From assembly GCF_031599675.1 (NCBI RefSeq), contig NZ_CP134223.1:3720001-3784000 (forward strand): 64,000 bases of DNA. The letters run 5' to 3'. Both the position numbers and the translations under genes were made by a program. Source of the stretch: Paenibacillus pedocola. Lineage in GTDB: Bacteria; Bacillota; Bacilli; Paenibacillales; Paenibacillaceae. Numbering within the stretch: position 1 is the first letter of the stretch; each line of letters starts with the position of its first letter. The notes under the pieces are model-generated. The model worked only from the letters and a program-made list of their open reading frames with translations. It was not told the origin of the DNA and did not search any database. This document shows positions 18,203 to 27,715 of the stretch, in pieces.

Positions 18203-18231
18203 ATTATAGCTGCGTTACCGCTTACATTAAC
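18203..18231 (-). promoter_or_regulatory. Promoter of the rhamnosidase gene with embedded cre-like site
   Basis: The minus strand has a -10 TATAAT (18203-18208), a 17-base spacer and a weak -35 GTTAAT (18226-18231). Positions 18213-18227 read ATGTAAGCGGTAACG on the minus strand, which meets all but one position of the CcpA box pattern and lies across the spacer. The poor -35 suits an activator-dependent promoter. Confidence 0.6.
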
Positions 18232-18237
18232 GGGCAT

Positions 18238-18268
18238 TCAGGCCATAACCTCCCGGTAATCAGGCCAT
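18238..18268. promoter_or_regulatory. Direct repeat, candidate AraC-regulator operator
   Basis: TCAGGCCAT occurs at 18238-18246 and again at 18260-18268, a 22-base period on the same helix face. The repeat lies just upstream of the rhamnosidase -35 and just ahead of the AraC ribosome site, so it could activate the first and repress the second. Confidence 0.5.
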
Positions 18269-18289
18269 TTTTCAGGAGGAGGATTTCAA

Positions 18290-19186
18290 ATGCAGCGAAA
18301 AGCCGAACTGTTCACAAGCGAGACTTTTCTGCAGAATCAATTGCATCTGCTGGTCAACCGCGCGACGGAGGACTTCGCCGTTCCTTTTCATGCGCATGAT
18401 TTTATTGAATATTGTTATGTAGCAGAAGGCCGGGGATTTCATCATATCGAACAGGATACTTTTCCCGTGCAAAAAGGCATGCTCTTCGTTATTCCGGTAG
18501 GCGTGTCGCATGTGTTCCGTCCTGCTACGCCCGATGCCCACGGCAACCGCCTAATTGTCTATAATTGCCTGTTTGATGGTCATATGGTCGACCGTCTCTC
18601 CGTTATTGTGCAGGAGCCCCACATCCGCGAGCATCTGGGAAGTCTCGGCAGGAGCGACTCACCTTACTTCTCCGTTTTCGATGAAGAGGGGATCATCGAA
18701 CGCCTGATGCTGAGTCTATACCGTGAAGGCTCCGGATACGGGGAGGGTTCCGCAACCATGCTGATTGCCCTGCTGAGCGAACTGATTGTCACAGTATACA
18801 GAACGAAATTGGCTCCTATGGACAAATCTGCGGCAGAGAGCTCTGACTTTACCGCGATTATCCACTATCTGGAGCACAATCTCTCCGGGACGCTTACACT
18901 TGCCGTTCTTTCGGAAATGTCGAAATGGAGCGTCAGACATCTTCAGCGCATGTTCCGCACCCATACCGGACAGCCATACGGCTCCTACCTACAGTATCTG
19001 CGGATTCAGAAAAGCTGTGAGCTGCTGCGGATTTCAAGGCAGAAGGTCCCGCTGATTGCCGAGTCTGTCGGCTACCGCGATATGGATTCCTTCAACACAG
19101 CCTTTAAAAAAATCACAGGAGTCACTCCCCGGCAATACCGCAAAACAGTTCAATCCACTAACAGAGACCCGCTCAATATGTTGTAA
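18290..19186 (+). CDS. AraC-family regulator with N-terminal cupin
   Basis: This 298-residue protein has an N-terminal cupin sugar-binding domain (HAHDFIEYCYVAEGRGFHHI, then FVIPVGVSHVFRP) and a C-terminal double helix-turn-helix (about residues 195-290) with TLAVLSEMSKWSVRHLQRMF and VPLIAESVGYRDMDSFNTAFKKITG. It resembles RhaS/RhaR-type activators in layout. Being divergent from the GH78 gene with a direct repeat between, it most likely controls rhamnoside use; this is inference. The ribosome site GGAGGAGG is strong. Confidence 0.92.
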   Translation: MQRKAELFTSETFLQNQLHLLVNRATEDFAVPFHAHDFIEYCYVAEGRGFHHIEQDTFPVQKGMLFVIPVGVSHVFRPATPDAHGNRLIVYNCLFDGHMVDRLSVIVQEPHIREHLGSLGRSDSPYFSVFDEEGIIERLMLSLYREGSGYGEGSATMLIALLSELIVTVYRTKLAPMDKSAAESSDFTAIIHYLEHNLSGTLTLAVLSEMSKWSVRHLQRMFRTHTGQPYGSYLQYLRIQKSCELLRISRQKVPLIAESVGYRDMDSFNTAFKKITGVTPRQYRKTVQSTNRDPLNML

Positions 19187-19288
19187 ATGAACAGCCGTAC
19201 CGGATTGCCGCCATCCAGATCCAGAAGCACCTGCTAATTACTTCATGGTACAATACGGCTAGAGATTATATATCCAAGGAAAGGGCGG

Positions 19289-20044
19289 TTGATCCTGCTG
19301 ATTTATCTAATTAAATTTGCCTACAGCTTCATTCTGCCGCCGGGGATCTTCGTCGTACTACTGGCCGCAATGGTCATTTGGCTGTGGCGCAGCAGCCGCC
19401 GCCAGGCCATGGTGTTGTCTGCCGTTACGCTGCTGCTCTATCTCTCGATGACTCCTTGGGTAGGCGACGCGCTGATCCGCAGCCTGGAGAATAATTACGA
19501 GCAGCCGGCCCGAATTACCGGCGATGTTATTGTAGTGCTTGGAGGAGGCGCAACCTCCGGCACTCCCGATATCGACGGTGAAGGCAATCTGCTTGGTTCA
19601 GCAGCTAACCGTCTGCTCACCGGAGTACGGCTGTACCGCTTAAACGGGCTACCGGTCCTTTTCTCCGGCGGACAGGTGTTCAGCGACAGCGGCAACGAGG
19701 CCGATACCGCGAAACGGCAATTGCTTGGGCTCGGGATTCCGGATGCAGACATTATAACGGAGAACCAGTCCCTTAATACGGAGCAGAATGCCGTGAATAC
19801 CACTGCACTCATGAAGGAGCTGGGCTTCAGCCAGCCTATTCTGGTAACATCCGCCTTTCATATGTCCCGGGCGATGGCACAGTTCCATAAGGCCGGACTG
19901 GATCCGCAGGCCTATCCGACAGACTATACTACCAGCCGGGGTACGGCAATGTATCCCGGGAAGTTCGCCCCTTCGGGTAGCGCTCTCCAAAGTACCGGAC
20001 TGGCACTGAAAGAATACTTGGGACTTTTGGCGGCCCGGTTTTGA
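19289..20044 (+). CDS. DUF218/YdcF (ElyC-SanA-like) membrane protein
   Basis: This 251-residue protein starts at TTG (AAGGAAAGGG upstream). Two N-terminal membrane segments (about 5-27 and 38-55) precede a DUF218 domain: DVIVVLGGGATSGTPD, then ANRLLTGVRLYRLNGLPVLFSGG, then ENQSLNTEQNAVNT, and VTSAFHMSRAM. Relatives (SanA, ElyC, YdcF) affect envelope integrity in other bacteria, but the chemical role is unsettled. The domain probably lies outside the membrane. It is an isolated gene 100 bases after the AraC gene. Confidence 0.85.
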   Translation: MILLIYLIKFAYSFILPPGIFVVLLAAMVIWLWRSSRRQAMVLSAVTLLLYLSMTPWVGDALIRSLENNYEQPARITGDVIVVLGGGATSGTPDIDGEGNLLGSAANRLLTGVRLYRLNGLPVLFSGGQVFSDSGNEADTAKRQLLGLGIPDADIITENQSLNTEQNAVNTTALMKELGFSQPILVTSAFHMSRAMAQFHKAGLDPQAYPTDYTTSRGTAMYPGKFAPSGSALQSTGLALKEYLGLLAARF

Positions 20045-20061
20045 GTCGCTTATATTGCAGC

Positions 20062-20104
20062 AAAAAAGCAGTGGCTCGAAGAATCTTCGGGCCACTGCTT
20101 TCTC
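20062..20104. terminator. Bidirectional intrinsic terminator
   Basis: AAAGCAGTGGC and GCCACTGCTTT arms lie between the convergent DUF218 and ybaK genes, with A/T runs on both sides. Confidence 0.85.
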
Positions 20105-20114
20105 TATACTGGTA

Positions 20115-20588
20115 TTATTTGATTAGCTCGCAAAATACGGCTCCGGTCATGTCCGCAAGCTCCTGCGGGACAAGCTCCATCTGCATGCCGATTTTACCTG
20201 CGCTGACGGCCATCGTGTCGAGAATTTCCGCGCTGTGCTCAATAAAGGTCGGATACAGCTTTTTCATCCCGACAGGAGAACAGCCGCCCCGGACATAACC
20301 TGTCCATTTCAGCAGATCCTTCATAGGCAGCATCTCGATTTTTTTCTCCCCGGCGGCCTTGGCGGCCTTCTTCAGATCAAGCTCTTCAGCTACGGGAATG
20401 ACAAATACATAAAGGTTCTGCCCGCTGTGCGAGACCAGCGTCTTGAAGACCGTTTCCGGTGCCTTCCCGATTTTCTCGGCAACTGCTGTACCGTGGACGG
20501 CGCCATCCTCATTGTCATATAAATGGACCTCGTAGCTGATGCCCTTGGCGTCAAGCATCCGCAGGGCATTCGTTTTGCTTATTTGCAT
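20115..20588 (-). CDS. ybaK: Cys-tRNA(Pro)/Cys-tRNA(Cys) deacylase YbaK/EbsC
   Basis: This 157-residue single-domain protein is of the INS/YbaK trans-editing family, which hydrolyses Cys mischarged onto tRNA(Pro). Features are the N-terminal TNALRMLDAKGISYEVHLYD, the conserved KTLVSHSG and FVIPVAEELDLKKAAKAAG (with the key lysine), and GYVRGGCSPVGMKK. Full length. Cytoplasmic. Ribosome site GAGG. Confidence 0.93.
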   Translation of the reverse strand: MQISKTNALRMLDAKGISYEVHLYDNEDGAVHGTAVAEKIGKAPETVFKTLVSHSGQNLYVFVIPVAEELDLKKAAKAAGEKKIEMLPMKDLLKWTGYVRGGCSPVGMKKLYPTFIEHSAEILDTMAVSAGKIGMQMELVPQELADMTGAVFCELIK

Positions 20589-20743
20589 CTTTCCTCAACC
20601 TTTCCGGCCGTGCGATCCGTTCTGGAAGGTGCGCTGCCATATGTGTATATTGGAAGTATTATAACACGGGCAGACTCCCTTAAGGCAGCGTTCCTCTTCA
20701 TCCACCCATCCACTAAGCAGCTTATGCTGAAGCCGGAATGAAA

Positions 20744-22525
20744 TCAGGTCACCACCGCCTGAACCGCAATGACACCGGCTGCCGGAACCTCCAGTACATG
20801 AATCCCCTTACCCATCGCCGCCAAAACCTGTGAAACGGTGTTCCCTTGGCAATCGCAGATAATGACCCGCCGCTGCCCGGCGTCCCTGTCCAGCTCCAGC
20901 ACCAGCCGGGTAAGCAGCGTACCATTCACCACCAGCACTTCTTCCGGAAGCTCACCGGTTAAGGGAATTACCATATCCAGATAGGCGGCGGCGATCAGCT
21001 TCCGGGAATTCCGGGCCATGACCAGCGGGTAGAGCAGCTCCGGATGCCAGGGCTCAAGACTGCCTTCTAGCAGTACATCCCGGTGCCCGCGCCAGAACCC
21101 AAGCCAAAAAGTCAGCATCTCCATATGTGGCTGCGGCAGCTCTGCCAGCCGGACGGAAATCTGCGGCACAGCGAACAGGACGTTGATAAACTGCAGCGCG
21201 GCACCTTCGGCAGACTCCTCCAAATTCCACATCAGCATGTCGGAGTGAGCCGCCGTATTGCCGCAGATCAGCCGGATGTCTATCGTCTTGATCCGGTTCT
21301 GGACCGCATCATTCGGGCAGTCTCCCGCCCGGAACATATTGCCGTATTTGCGCATCAAGGGGCCTATATAGCTCTGGCGGAATTCGATCAGAATGTCCGG
21401 CTTCAAGCGGCGCAGCCGGTTAATAATTCCGCCCAGCAGCAAGTCAACAGCCACCGGAACAGAGGCCGTGTCACGTCCGCCGTCCGTCTTCCCTGCATCC
21501 TCCGGAAGTGCGTAGAAGCTGTCAACGAAATCCAGCTTAAACCCGTCCAGATTCCACTCCAGCAGCGCCTGCTCATAGATACCGGTCAAATATTCCCGCA
21601 CCTCTGGATAACGCGGATCGGCTACCCCTGCACCGAAGCCTTCATGGAAATAGAGCAGTTTGTCCTTGAAGCCCCCCCATACTCTGCTGTGCCTGCCAAT
21701 GAACGGAACCGCATACCACAGCATATATTTCAGCCCTGACTCCTGCACTGCTGCGACATGAGCCTTCATATCGGATATTTTGCCGGCGCTGGCCTTCCAG
21801 TCTCCGCAATAGGCATAGCCGCGGGAGGCATCCGAAGTCTGCCAGCCGTCGTCCACAATAACCGCCTTGCAGCCCAGCTCCGCAGCCAGTCTGCATTCTG
21901 CTTCCACCGCTTCCGGTGTCAGCTGCTGGTGAAAGCTATACCAGGTGGAATACATCGGCTCCCGGGCCGCGTCCGGCACAGGGGCAGGCTCATGGCCGGG
22001 GAAGCCGGCCCACCAGTCCGCTACACCTGCCAGCGCCTGAAAATACGGAATCCTGCGGGAATCCAGCCTTAGCCGGGCTTCATAAAATGCCAGCGGCGCA
22101 CCCGGTTCAGAGAACAACGTCACAGAACAGTGAAAGCTGGCCGTCTCTTCATTCAAACCTGCATGCAGCTTCAGCGGGTTCATGACATCCGAGCAGGCAA
22201 AACTCAGCACATTGTTGCCCCTGTTACCGTATAGACAGACGACAGGTGCAGAGGAAGTTGATCTGGAGGTAAAACCTTCCCACCAATCCGGTATCAGCCC
22301 CCGGCTGCGCTCTGCAGCCGGATGCCACAGACCTTGGACATCTATTGCCTTACAGCTCCAGGTTAAGGACAGCGTAGGAGGCAACGCCGGAACAGATGCC
22401 GTAAGCCTAAGCGTCACAACTTGCACTCCGCTCTCTAGCTGTTCCAGTGAAAGTGCGGCTTCAAAGTCCGTAGAACCGCCTTCCAGGGTAATTTCATACT
22501 TTTCCGTGACTATAGATTTTTTCAA
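20744..22525 (-). CDS. GH36-type alpha-galactosidase
   Basis: This 593-residue cytoplasmic protein starts at TTG (AAGGAGT ten bases upstream). An N-terminal beta-sandwich (1-180) precedes a TIM barrel that begins near MYSTWYSFHQQLT. The barrel carries VIVDDGWQT, a nucleophile Asp candidate in DGFKLDFVDSF (near 333) and an acid/base Asp candidate in FRAGDCPND (near 402). A C-terminal sheet domain follows. It is shorter than the 720-residue classical GH36 form and resembles the compact melibiase group. It lies last in the mannan cluster, 42 bases after the kinase, so stripping alpha-galactose from imported galactomannan oligomers is the natural role; other alpha-linkages cannot be excluded. Confidence 0.85.
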   Translation of the reverse strand: MKKSIVTEKYEITLEGGSTDFEAALSLEQLESGVQVVTLRLTASVPALPPTLSLTWSCKAIDVQGLWHPAAERSRGLIPDWWEGFTSRSTSSAPVVCLYGNRGNNVLSFACSDVMNPLKLHAGLNEETASFHCSVTLFSEPGAPLAFYEARLRLDSRRIPYFQALAGVADWWAGFPGHEPAPVPDAAREPMYSTWYSFHQQLTPEAVEAECRLAAELGCKAVIVDDGWQTSDASRGYAYCGDWKASAGKISDMKAHVAAVQESGLKYMLWYAVPFIGRHSRVWGGFKDKLLYFHEGFGAGVADPRYPEVREYLTGIYEQALLEWNLDGFKLDFVDSFYALPEDAGKTDGGRDTASVPVAVDLLLGGIINRLRRLKPDILIEFRQSYIGPLMRKYGNMFRAGDCPNDAVQNRIKTIDIRLICGNTAAHSDMLMWNLEESAEGAALQFINVLFAVPQISVRLAELPQPHMEMLTFWLGFWRGHRDVLLEGSLEPWHPELLYPLVMARNSRKLIAAAYLDMVIPLTGELPEEVLVVNGTLLTRLVLELDRDAGQRRVIICDCQGNTVSQVLAAMGKGIHVLEVPAAGVIAVQAVVT

Positions 22526-22567
22526 TTGGACCGAAACTCCTTTAGCGCGGATAAGGCAGCGGAGCCG

Positions 22568-24286
22568 CTACATCCGGCGGGGAATAGTGATCTGGATACA
22601 GGTGCCGATCCCGGTACGGCTGCCAATGACGACGCCGTAGCGGCTGCCCCCATGCAGCTTAATCCGTGAATCGACGTTACGGATGCCGTAGCCGATCCGG
22701 GGACCGTCGGGGTCCAGAATCTGCTGAATCGTCTCGGCTTTCATACCGACACCGGTATCGATGACTTTGAATACGATATCCGAATCGCGCTTCTCCACCA
22801 CCAGCCGGATGCCGATGGTGCTTCCGAACCAGGCATGCTCCAGCGCATTTTCAAGCATCGGCTGCAGGATCAGTTTGACGGTCATGTACTCCAGCACTTC
22901 AGGATCAATATCATAATAGACATTCATCCGGTCACCGTATTTGATACACTGAATGGCGATATAAGCTTTCGCATGTTCGATTTCCTTGCCTACCGTTGTG
23001 AGTATTTCACCCCTGTTTAAGGAAAGCCTGTAGAATTTGGCCAGCTCCTGGACCAGCACTTGCAGCGTCTGAACATCGCCGAACTGGGCCAGCCGGCTGA
23101 TGGAAGAGAGGGTATTGTAAAGAAAATGGGGGTTGATCTGTGCCTGCAGGGATTCGAGCTCGGCTTCTTTTTTCTGGAGGCTTACAGCATAATTGCGGTG
23201 AATCAGTTCTTCGATGTTACTGCCCATCCGGTTGAAGGCTGCAGCGATCTGTCCCAGCTCGTCATTGCCTTTATAGCTGATCCGCTTCTGAAAATCCCCG
23301 TCCCGGAAATCATTCAACGAGCCTACAATCTTCTGAATCCGCCGAGAAAAATAACTCGACACCCCGATTCCGAGTCCAGCCAGTACAACCGCGCTGACCA
23401 GACAGACTAGCAGGGTCATTCTTCGTACCTTATCCGCACTTTCATCGAACAGACTGTTCGGAACATAGGCCTGCAGCTCCCAGCCCAGTCCGTCCAGCGG
23501 CTCGCTCAGCAGCAGCCGGTTCAGCTCCATACTCCCGCTCTCTCCAGCTGTATTTTCCGGTGAGGATTCTATGACCACCTTACCCGTTCCATCAACCACA
23601 CGAAGTGTGCTGTAGCCGCCGATTTTCCGGTAATCCACAGAGTCCAGCAGATCGCTGATCTGCACCGCAATCCGGATTAGGCCAATACTCTTTCCTCGCT
23701 GTACATCATCCATCCGCTCCAGCAGCGAGATATTGCCATTCGCCTCATCGCGCAGTATCTGCCGCCAGATACTTTGGCCCGCCATGGTTTCAGATAGCCT
23801 CAGCTCCCGGTACCAGGGTTCCGTTTCAATCCGCTTCAGATGAAAAATTTCATACCGCTTGGTCGAGAGCAGCGGATTCTGGCCATTGTCATAATAGAAG
23901 ACCTCAGACAGGCTGTCGTTCTGCAGATAGACGGACAAGCCTATATTACTGCCCGTATAGTTTAGAAGATTCTCAAGCGCCGGCATCAGTGTCTTGGTCA
24001 TCGTCTCATAGCTGTACCAGCCTTGATCGTAGCGGCGCAGCGCACTTTGCAGACTGTAATTGTAATATAGCATATTGGATATCCGTTCAATATTGTCTGT
24101 GTGATAACGGATATTGTCGCGCATCTGCTGCAGTGTGCCTTGAATATTCTCCCGCGTCTTCTCTTTTAGCGAGTTCACGGAATGGGTGTAGGCGAATCCT
24201 CCAACCGTACCTACAGCGAGCAGCAGGCACAGGACATAAGGAAGGATCAGTTTATAGCCAAAGGGCATATTCAGCAGGCGCCGCAT
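22568..24286 (-). CDS. YesM-type sensor histidine kinase
   Basis: About 572 residues. I start it at the ATG at 24286, one base after the regulator's stop codon, rather than at the longer upstream frame, because the residues MRRLLNMPFGYKLILPYVLC then lead directly into the first membrane segment. An extracytoplasmic sensor (about 30-260), a second membrane segment, HAMP, a His_kinase domain (INPHFLYNTLSSISRL, His near 387) and a HATPase domain (LQPMLENALEHAW, DTGVGM, GYGIRNVDSRI) follow. Together with the upstream YesN-type gene it would sense an extracellular glycan signal, as YesMN-type systems next to LplABC transporters commonly do. Confidence 0.93.
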   Translation of the reverse strand: MRRLLNMPFGYKLILPYVLCLLLAVGTVGGFAYTHSVNSLKEKTRENIQGTLQQMRDNIRYHTDNIERISNMLYYNYSLQSALRRYDQGWYSYETMTKTLMPALENLLNYTGSNIGLSVYLQNDSLSEVFYYDNGQNPLLSTKRYEIFHLKRIETEPWYRELRLSETMAGQSIWRQILRDEANGNISLLERMDDVQRGKSIGLIRIAVQISDLLDSVDYRKIGGYSTLRVVDGTGKVVIESSPENTAGESGSMELNRLLLSEPLDGLGWELQAYVPNSLFDESADKVRRMTLLVCLVSAVVLAGLGIGVSSYFSRRIQKIVGSLNDFRDGDFQKRISYKGNDELGQIAAAFNRMGSNIEELIHRNYAVSLQKKEAELESLQAQINPHFLYNTLSSISRLAQFGDVQTLQVLVQELAKFYRLSLNRGEILTTVGKEIEHAKAYIAIQCIKYGDRMNVYYDIDPEVLEYMTVKLILQPMLENALEHAWFGSTIGIRLVVEKRDSDIVFKVIDTGVGMKAETIQQILDPDGPRIGYGIRNVDSRIKLHGGSRYGVVIGSRTGIGTCIQITIPRRM

Positions 24287-24287
24287 G

Positions 24288-25853
24288 TTACAGATGTCTC
24301 CGGTAATCGCCCGGACTGACACCGTAATGATCCTTGAATTGCTTGCTGAAATGCGACAGGTTTTTGTAGCCGACCTTGTTTGCAGCTTCATAGACCTTCA
24401 GCTTAGGATCACCGAGCAGCTGCTTCGCCCGCTCCAGACGTCTCAAGGAGACATAATCCGAGAAGTAAATGCCCGTCTCCTCGAAGAAAATCTGCCCCAG
24501 ATGGTTGGGTGAGAAGGAAAAATGGTTCGCGGCATCCCGCAGCATCACATTATGCTCCAGATGATCTTCAATATAGGCTTCAATTTCTTCAACAAGCTTG
24601 CGTTTCTTGCCTTGGCGTTTGCGCTGGAGCCGTTCGGACAGCTCGAACATCCGGCGGCGGAGCCAGGACTTCATGTCCTGAGTCGTCTCCAGGTGATACA
24701 GAATACCCAGCTGCTTCCGGTCCAGCCCCAGCAGCAGGTAGAAATCCTCGTTAATCGTATGCAGATAAGCGTCCAGCTGCGAAACAATATGCAGGATCAG
24801 CTGATAGATCTCCAGCTTTGTCTCCATCTTGCCCACCCAGACGAACAGCTCTTCATTACAGTCGTCAATATCAACCAGCCGGTAAGAGGACATCGCCTGA
24901 AACAGGGACTGCAGAATGCCATCCAGATCCCGTGCATTCGCTGAAATCGGCTCCTTGGCATCCGTGTGGTGGATCAGCCTGCCTTTGCCCAGGAACAGCT
25001 TCAGTCCCAGCGCTTCCTTTGCCCGTTGAAACGACTCATGCAGCTCGCTCAGCCGGTTTACAACCGGGCCAATTCCGATTGTGACCGTAAGCAGAGTGCC
25101 GCTGACTGCCTGATGAATCAGCCCCTGCAGCCTTCCGCTGTCGTAACTCTTATCCAGAATGAATGCAAAATGGAACCGATCCAGCCTGCAGGCCTGAATC
25201 CGCTCCCCGGCGCAAAAATGCGCAACTGCCGTGTCAAGCTTTTGCTCGATACCAGTCTTCACGGCATCCCCGTAGCCGTTCAGCTTCCAGTTCAAATCAT
25301 CCGGTTCCAGCACCGCTGTATAGAGGCTGGCAGCATGCCAGGATATTCCGATCCGCTGCAGCATCTGCAGCACCTTCTCTTCATCCGGCCTTCCGTCCAG
25401 CAGCTGCTTGAAAAGTTCCCGCTTGAGCAGCGGCTCCGAATCGGAAATGTACTGCCGGAGATGGGTATTCGCCTGCTCCCGGTCCAGGGACAGCTTGACT
25501 TCTTCCAGCGTCATGCGCATATCTTCGTCGTCCACCGGCTTTAGCACATAACCGGAGGCACTCATGGAGATCGCCTGTTTGGCATACTGGAAATCCTCAT
25601 AGCCGCTGACAAACACAATTTTTAGCTTTGGATTCAGCTCCAGCGCTCTGCGGGCAAGCTCCATTCCTGACATAATCGGCATTTTGATGTCGGTGACAAC
25701 AATATCAACAGCGTTGTTCTCCAGCACTTCCATTGCTTCAAATCCGCTGCTTGCCGTAGCGCATACGGACATTCCGAGCGCTTCCCAGTTCATGAAACGC
25801 CTCAGTCCCTCCAGATCAAGCAGCTCATCGTCCACCAGCAGCACCTTGTACAT
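24288..25853 (-). CDS. YesN-type response regulator with AraC DNA-binding domain
   Basis: This 521-residue protein has a receiver domain (DDE at 8-10, phospho-Asp55 in VVTDIKMP, Lys in YVLKPVDDE), a central linker of about 280 residues, and a C-terminal AraC-type double helix-turn-helix (about 420-520: VMLRDAANHFSFSPNHLGQIF, VYEAANKVGYKNLSHFSKQFK, ending GVSPGDYRRHL). The gene is coupled to the kinase by a one-base gap. The direct-repeat sites found upstream of three units of this locus have the layout expected for this class. Confidence 0.94.
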   Translation of the reverse strand: MYKVLLVDDELLDLEGLRRFMNWEALGMSVCATASSGFEAMEVLENNAVDIVVTDIKMPIMSGMELARRALELNPKLKIVFVSGYEDFQYAKQAISMSASGYVLKPVDDEDMRMTLEEVKLSLDREQANTHLRQYISDSEPLLKRELFKQLLDGRPDEEKVLQMLQRIGISWHAASLYTAVLEPDDLNWKLNGYGDAVKTGIEQKLDTAVAHFCAGERIQACRLDRFHFAFILDKSYDSGRLQGLIHQAVSGTLLTVTIGIGPVVNRLSELHESFQRAKEALGLKLFLGKGRLIHHTDAKEPISANARDLDGILQSLFQAMSSYRLVDIDDCNEELFVWVGKMETKLEIYQLILHIVSQLDAYLHTINEDFYLLLGLDRKQLGILYHLETTQDMKSWLRRRMFELSERLQRKRQGKKRKLVEEIEAYIEDHLEHNVMLRDAANHFSFSPNHLGQIFFEETGIYFSDYVSLRRLERAKQLLGDPKLKVYEAANKVGYKNLSHFSKQFKDHYGVSPGDYRRHL

Positions 25854-25950
25854 TTCATCCCATCCTTGTAATTCGTTTAGATGAAACTAAAGATTCTGCC
25901 CCATTGATGCTTATGCTGTTCAGACTCAGACGGAATTTACATTTATTAGT

Positions 25951-25982
25951 TAAAAGGGGTACACTTGGATTCAGTATACCCC
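25951..25982 (-). terminator. Possible attenuating hairpin between transporter and regulator genes
   Basis: GGGGTACACT and AGTATACCCC arms (one mismatch) are followed on the minus strand by TTTTAA. It lies between the binding-protein and YesN genes and may reduce read-through. Confidence 0.4.
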
Positions 25983-26004
25983 ACGTCTCCATCAGACTCT
26001 AGCG

Positions 26005-27672
26005 TTATTTCATCTTGCTTAGATTCTTCTGCCATCTTTCGGTCTGGAACTGCAGCAGCTTCGCATAACCGGCTTTATTTGCATCCTCATTAGCTTTTTT
26101 CAACAGGGTCAGTACTTCCTCATCACTTTTTGCATAGAGTGCTTTGGCATATACCTCAAGGAAGATATCGTTCACAGCGGAGGCAATCGTACCCTCCTCG
26201 GAATCAGGCAGCGGATCGAGATTCACAAACTCCGTGAAATTTCTGGAAGTTTTCCAGGTCACCTTCTGCTGGGCAAGTGTTGTCCAGTTCTGCTTATCTG
26301 CCGGCAGCTGGGCATCCATCTTGGCTTTGGTCTGATCAATAAAGGTCGTGTTGCCAACCCAGTTGAACCGGCCGATTCTTTCTTTGTCCTTATCGGCTTG
26401 CGGGGTGTTCAGCCCCTTCTCATTCAGAATCGGCACACCGTCGGCATCTGTCTCATCCCAATACAGGCCTTGCCGCCCGAAGTTAATAATCCGCTGTCCT
26501 TCTTCGCCGGTTAACCAGTCCAGATACGAGAAAATCGCTTCAGGGTCTTTAGCCTTCTTGGTGATGACGAGTACATTCCAGCCAAGGGAATTGTAATTGT
26601 TCGGGGTAATCTTCGCGGGATCGAGTCCCGCCTTATGAATCGGCCAGATAATGTCGTAGCCGCCCTCCGGATCCACCGTACGCAAGGCATTGTTGGCATC
26701 CCGGCCCGGATTGACCACATCGCCGTCCGCATAGACCGCCACCCGGCCGGTCACTAGCTTCTCGGTCACCTGATTGCCCGTCTGCGTAAAGGCATCCTGG
26801 GTGATCAGCTTCTCGCGGAACAGCTTGCTGGCATACTGCATGCTCTCGATGAACACAGGATCCTCAAAAATCGATCTCAGCTCATTGCCTACCGGATTAA
26901 TCTTGGCCAGGTAAGGTTTGTTCTCGGCAAAGCCGCCATACATCGTTTCGAGCCCGCGCCCCTTGGCTCCAATCTCAAGCGGAATAACATCGCTGTATTT
27001 TTCTTTCACCAGCTTCAGGTAAGCATAGAGATCATCATAGGTTTCCAGCTTCGGCGAGCCGAGCTCTTTATAGATTTTCCGGTTGACGATCCAGCCTCCG
27101 TTCCCGTTCGGGCTTGACGTATACCAGTTCGGGAACTGGTACAGCTTGCCGTCATCCGAGCGGAGCATACCGAGCGTCGCTTCACCGGCGTTATTTTTCA
27201 AATTAGGGTATTTATCAAGATATTCATCCAGCGCCACCAGCAGACCTGCCTGCCGCAGCCTTTCTACATTCGCACCACGGTCCATCATAATAACATCCGG
27301 CAGGCTGCCTGAGGCGATCATCGTGCTGAACTTGGTTTCTGCCGCCCCGCTTGATTGCACGGCTGTCATATTGACCTTAAGAGTATCCCGGATCCAGGCG
27401 GTGGTGGAATCCTTCCCCCACGGCTCCGTCGTATCCCAGTCATAATTGCTGTAATAACTGAAGGTGACCGGTTTCACTGTACTTCCTATAGCAGCTGCTG
27501 TGGCTTCTGCCGTCTCTGCGGGAGCAGCCGTCTCTGTAGCAGCCGCCGGTGCCTTGGTCGGTTCCACAGTACTTTGCACACCGGCATTACTATTGCCTCC
27601 TCCGCACCCGGACAGAAGCAGCACGAAACCCAATACAACCGACATCAGCGGCAAGCCCTTTTTACGCTCCAA
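26005..27672 (-). CDS. ABC transporter sugar-binding lipoprotein (LplA-like)
   Basis: About 555 residues. I chose TTG at 27672: AGAGAGGGG lies eight bases upstream and the signal peptide then reads MERKKGLPLMSVVLGFVLLL followed by the lipobox SGCGG. An earlier in-frame GTG at 27705 has no ribosome site. After a Ala/Thr/Glu-rich tether the mature domain shows the extracellular solute-binding family 1 pattern (SYYSNYDWDTTEPWG, then TMIASGSLPDVIMMDRGANVERL, then GQRIINFGRQGLYW). It would capture oligosaccharides for the two permeases upstream. The glycan specificity is inferred from the GH26 and GH36 neighbours only. Confidence 0.92.
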   Translation of the reverse strand: MERKKGLPLMSVVLGFVLLLSGCGGGNSNAGVQSTVEPTKAPAAATETAAPAETAEATAAAIGSTVKPVTFSYYSNYDWDTTEPWGKDSTTAWIRDTLKVNMTAVQSSGAAETKFSTMIASGSLPDVIMMDRGANVERLRQAGLLVALDEYLDKYPNLKNNAGEATLGMLRSDDGKLYQFPNWYTSSPNGNGGWIVNRKIYKELGSPKLETYDDLYAYLKLVKEKYSDVIPLEIGAKGRGLETMYGGFAENKPYLAKINPVGNELRSIFEDPVFIESMQYASKLFREKLITQDAFTQTGNQVTEKLVTGRVAVYADGDVVNPGRDANNALRTVDPEGGYDIIWPIHKAGLDPAKITPNNYNSLGWNVLVITKKAKDPEAIFSYLDWLTGEEGQRIINFGRQGLYWDETDADGVPILNEKGLNTPQADKDKERIGRFNWVGNTTFIDQTKAKMDAQLPADKQNWTTLAQQKVTWKTSRNFTEFVNLDPLPDSEEGTIASAVNDIFLEVYAKALYAKSDEEVLTLLKKANEDANKAGYAKLLQFQTERWQKNLSKMK

Positions 27673-27715
27673 ATGAGTAACCCCTCTCTTATACTTACTA
27701 TACACAGTAATGCGG

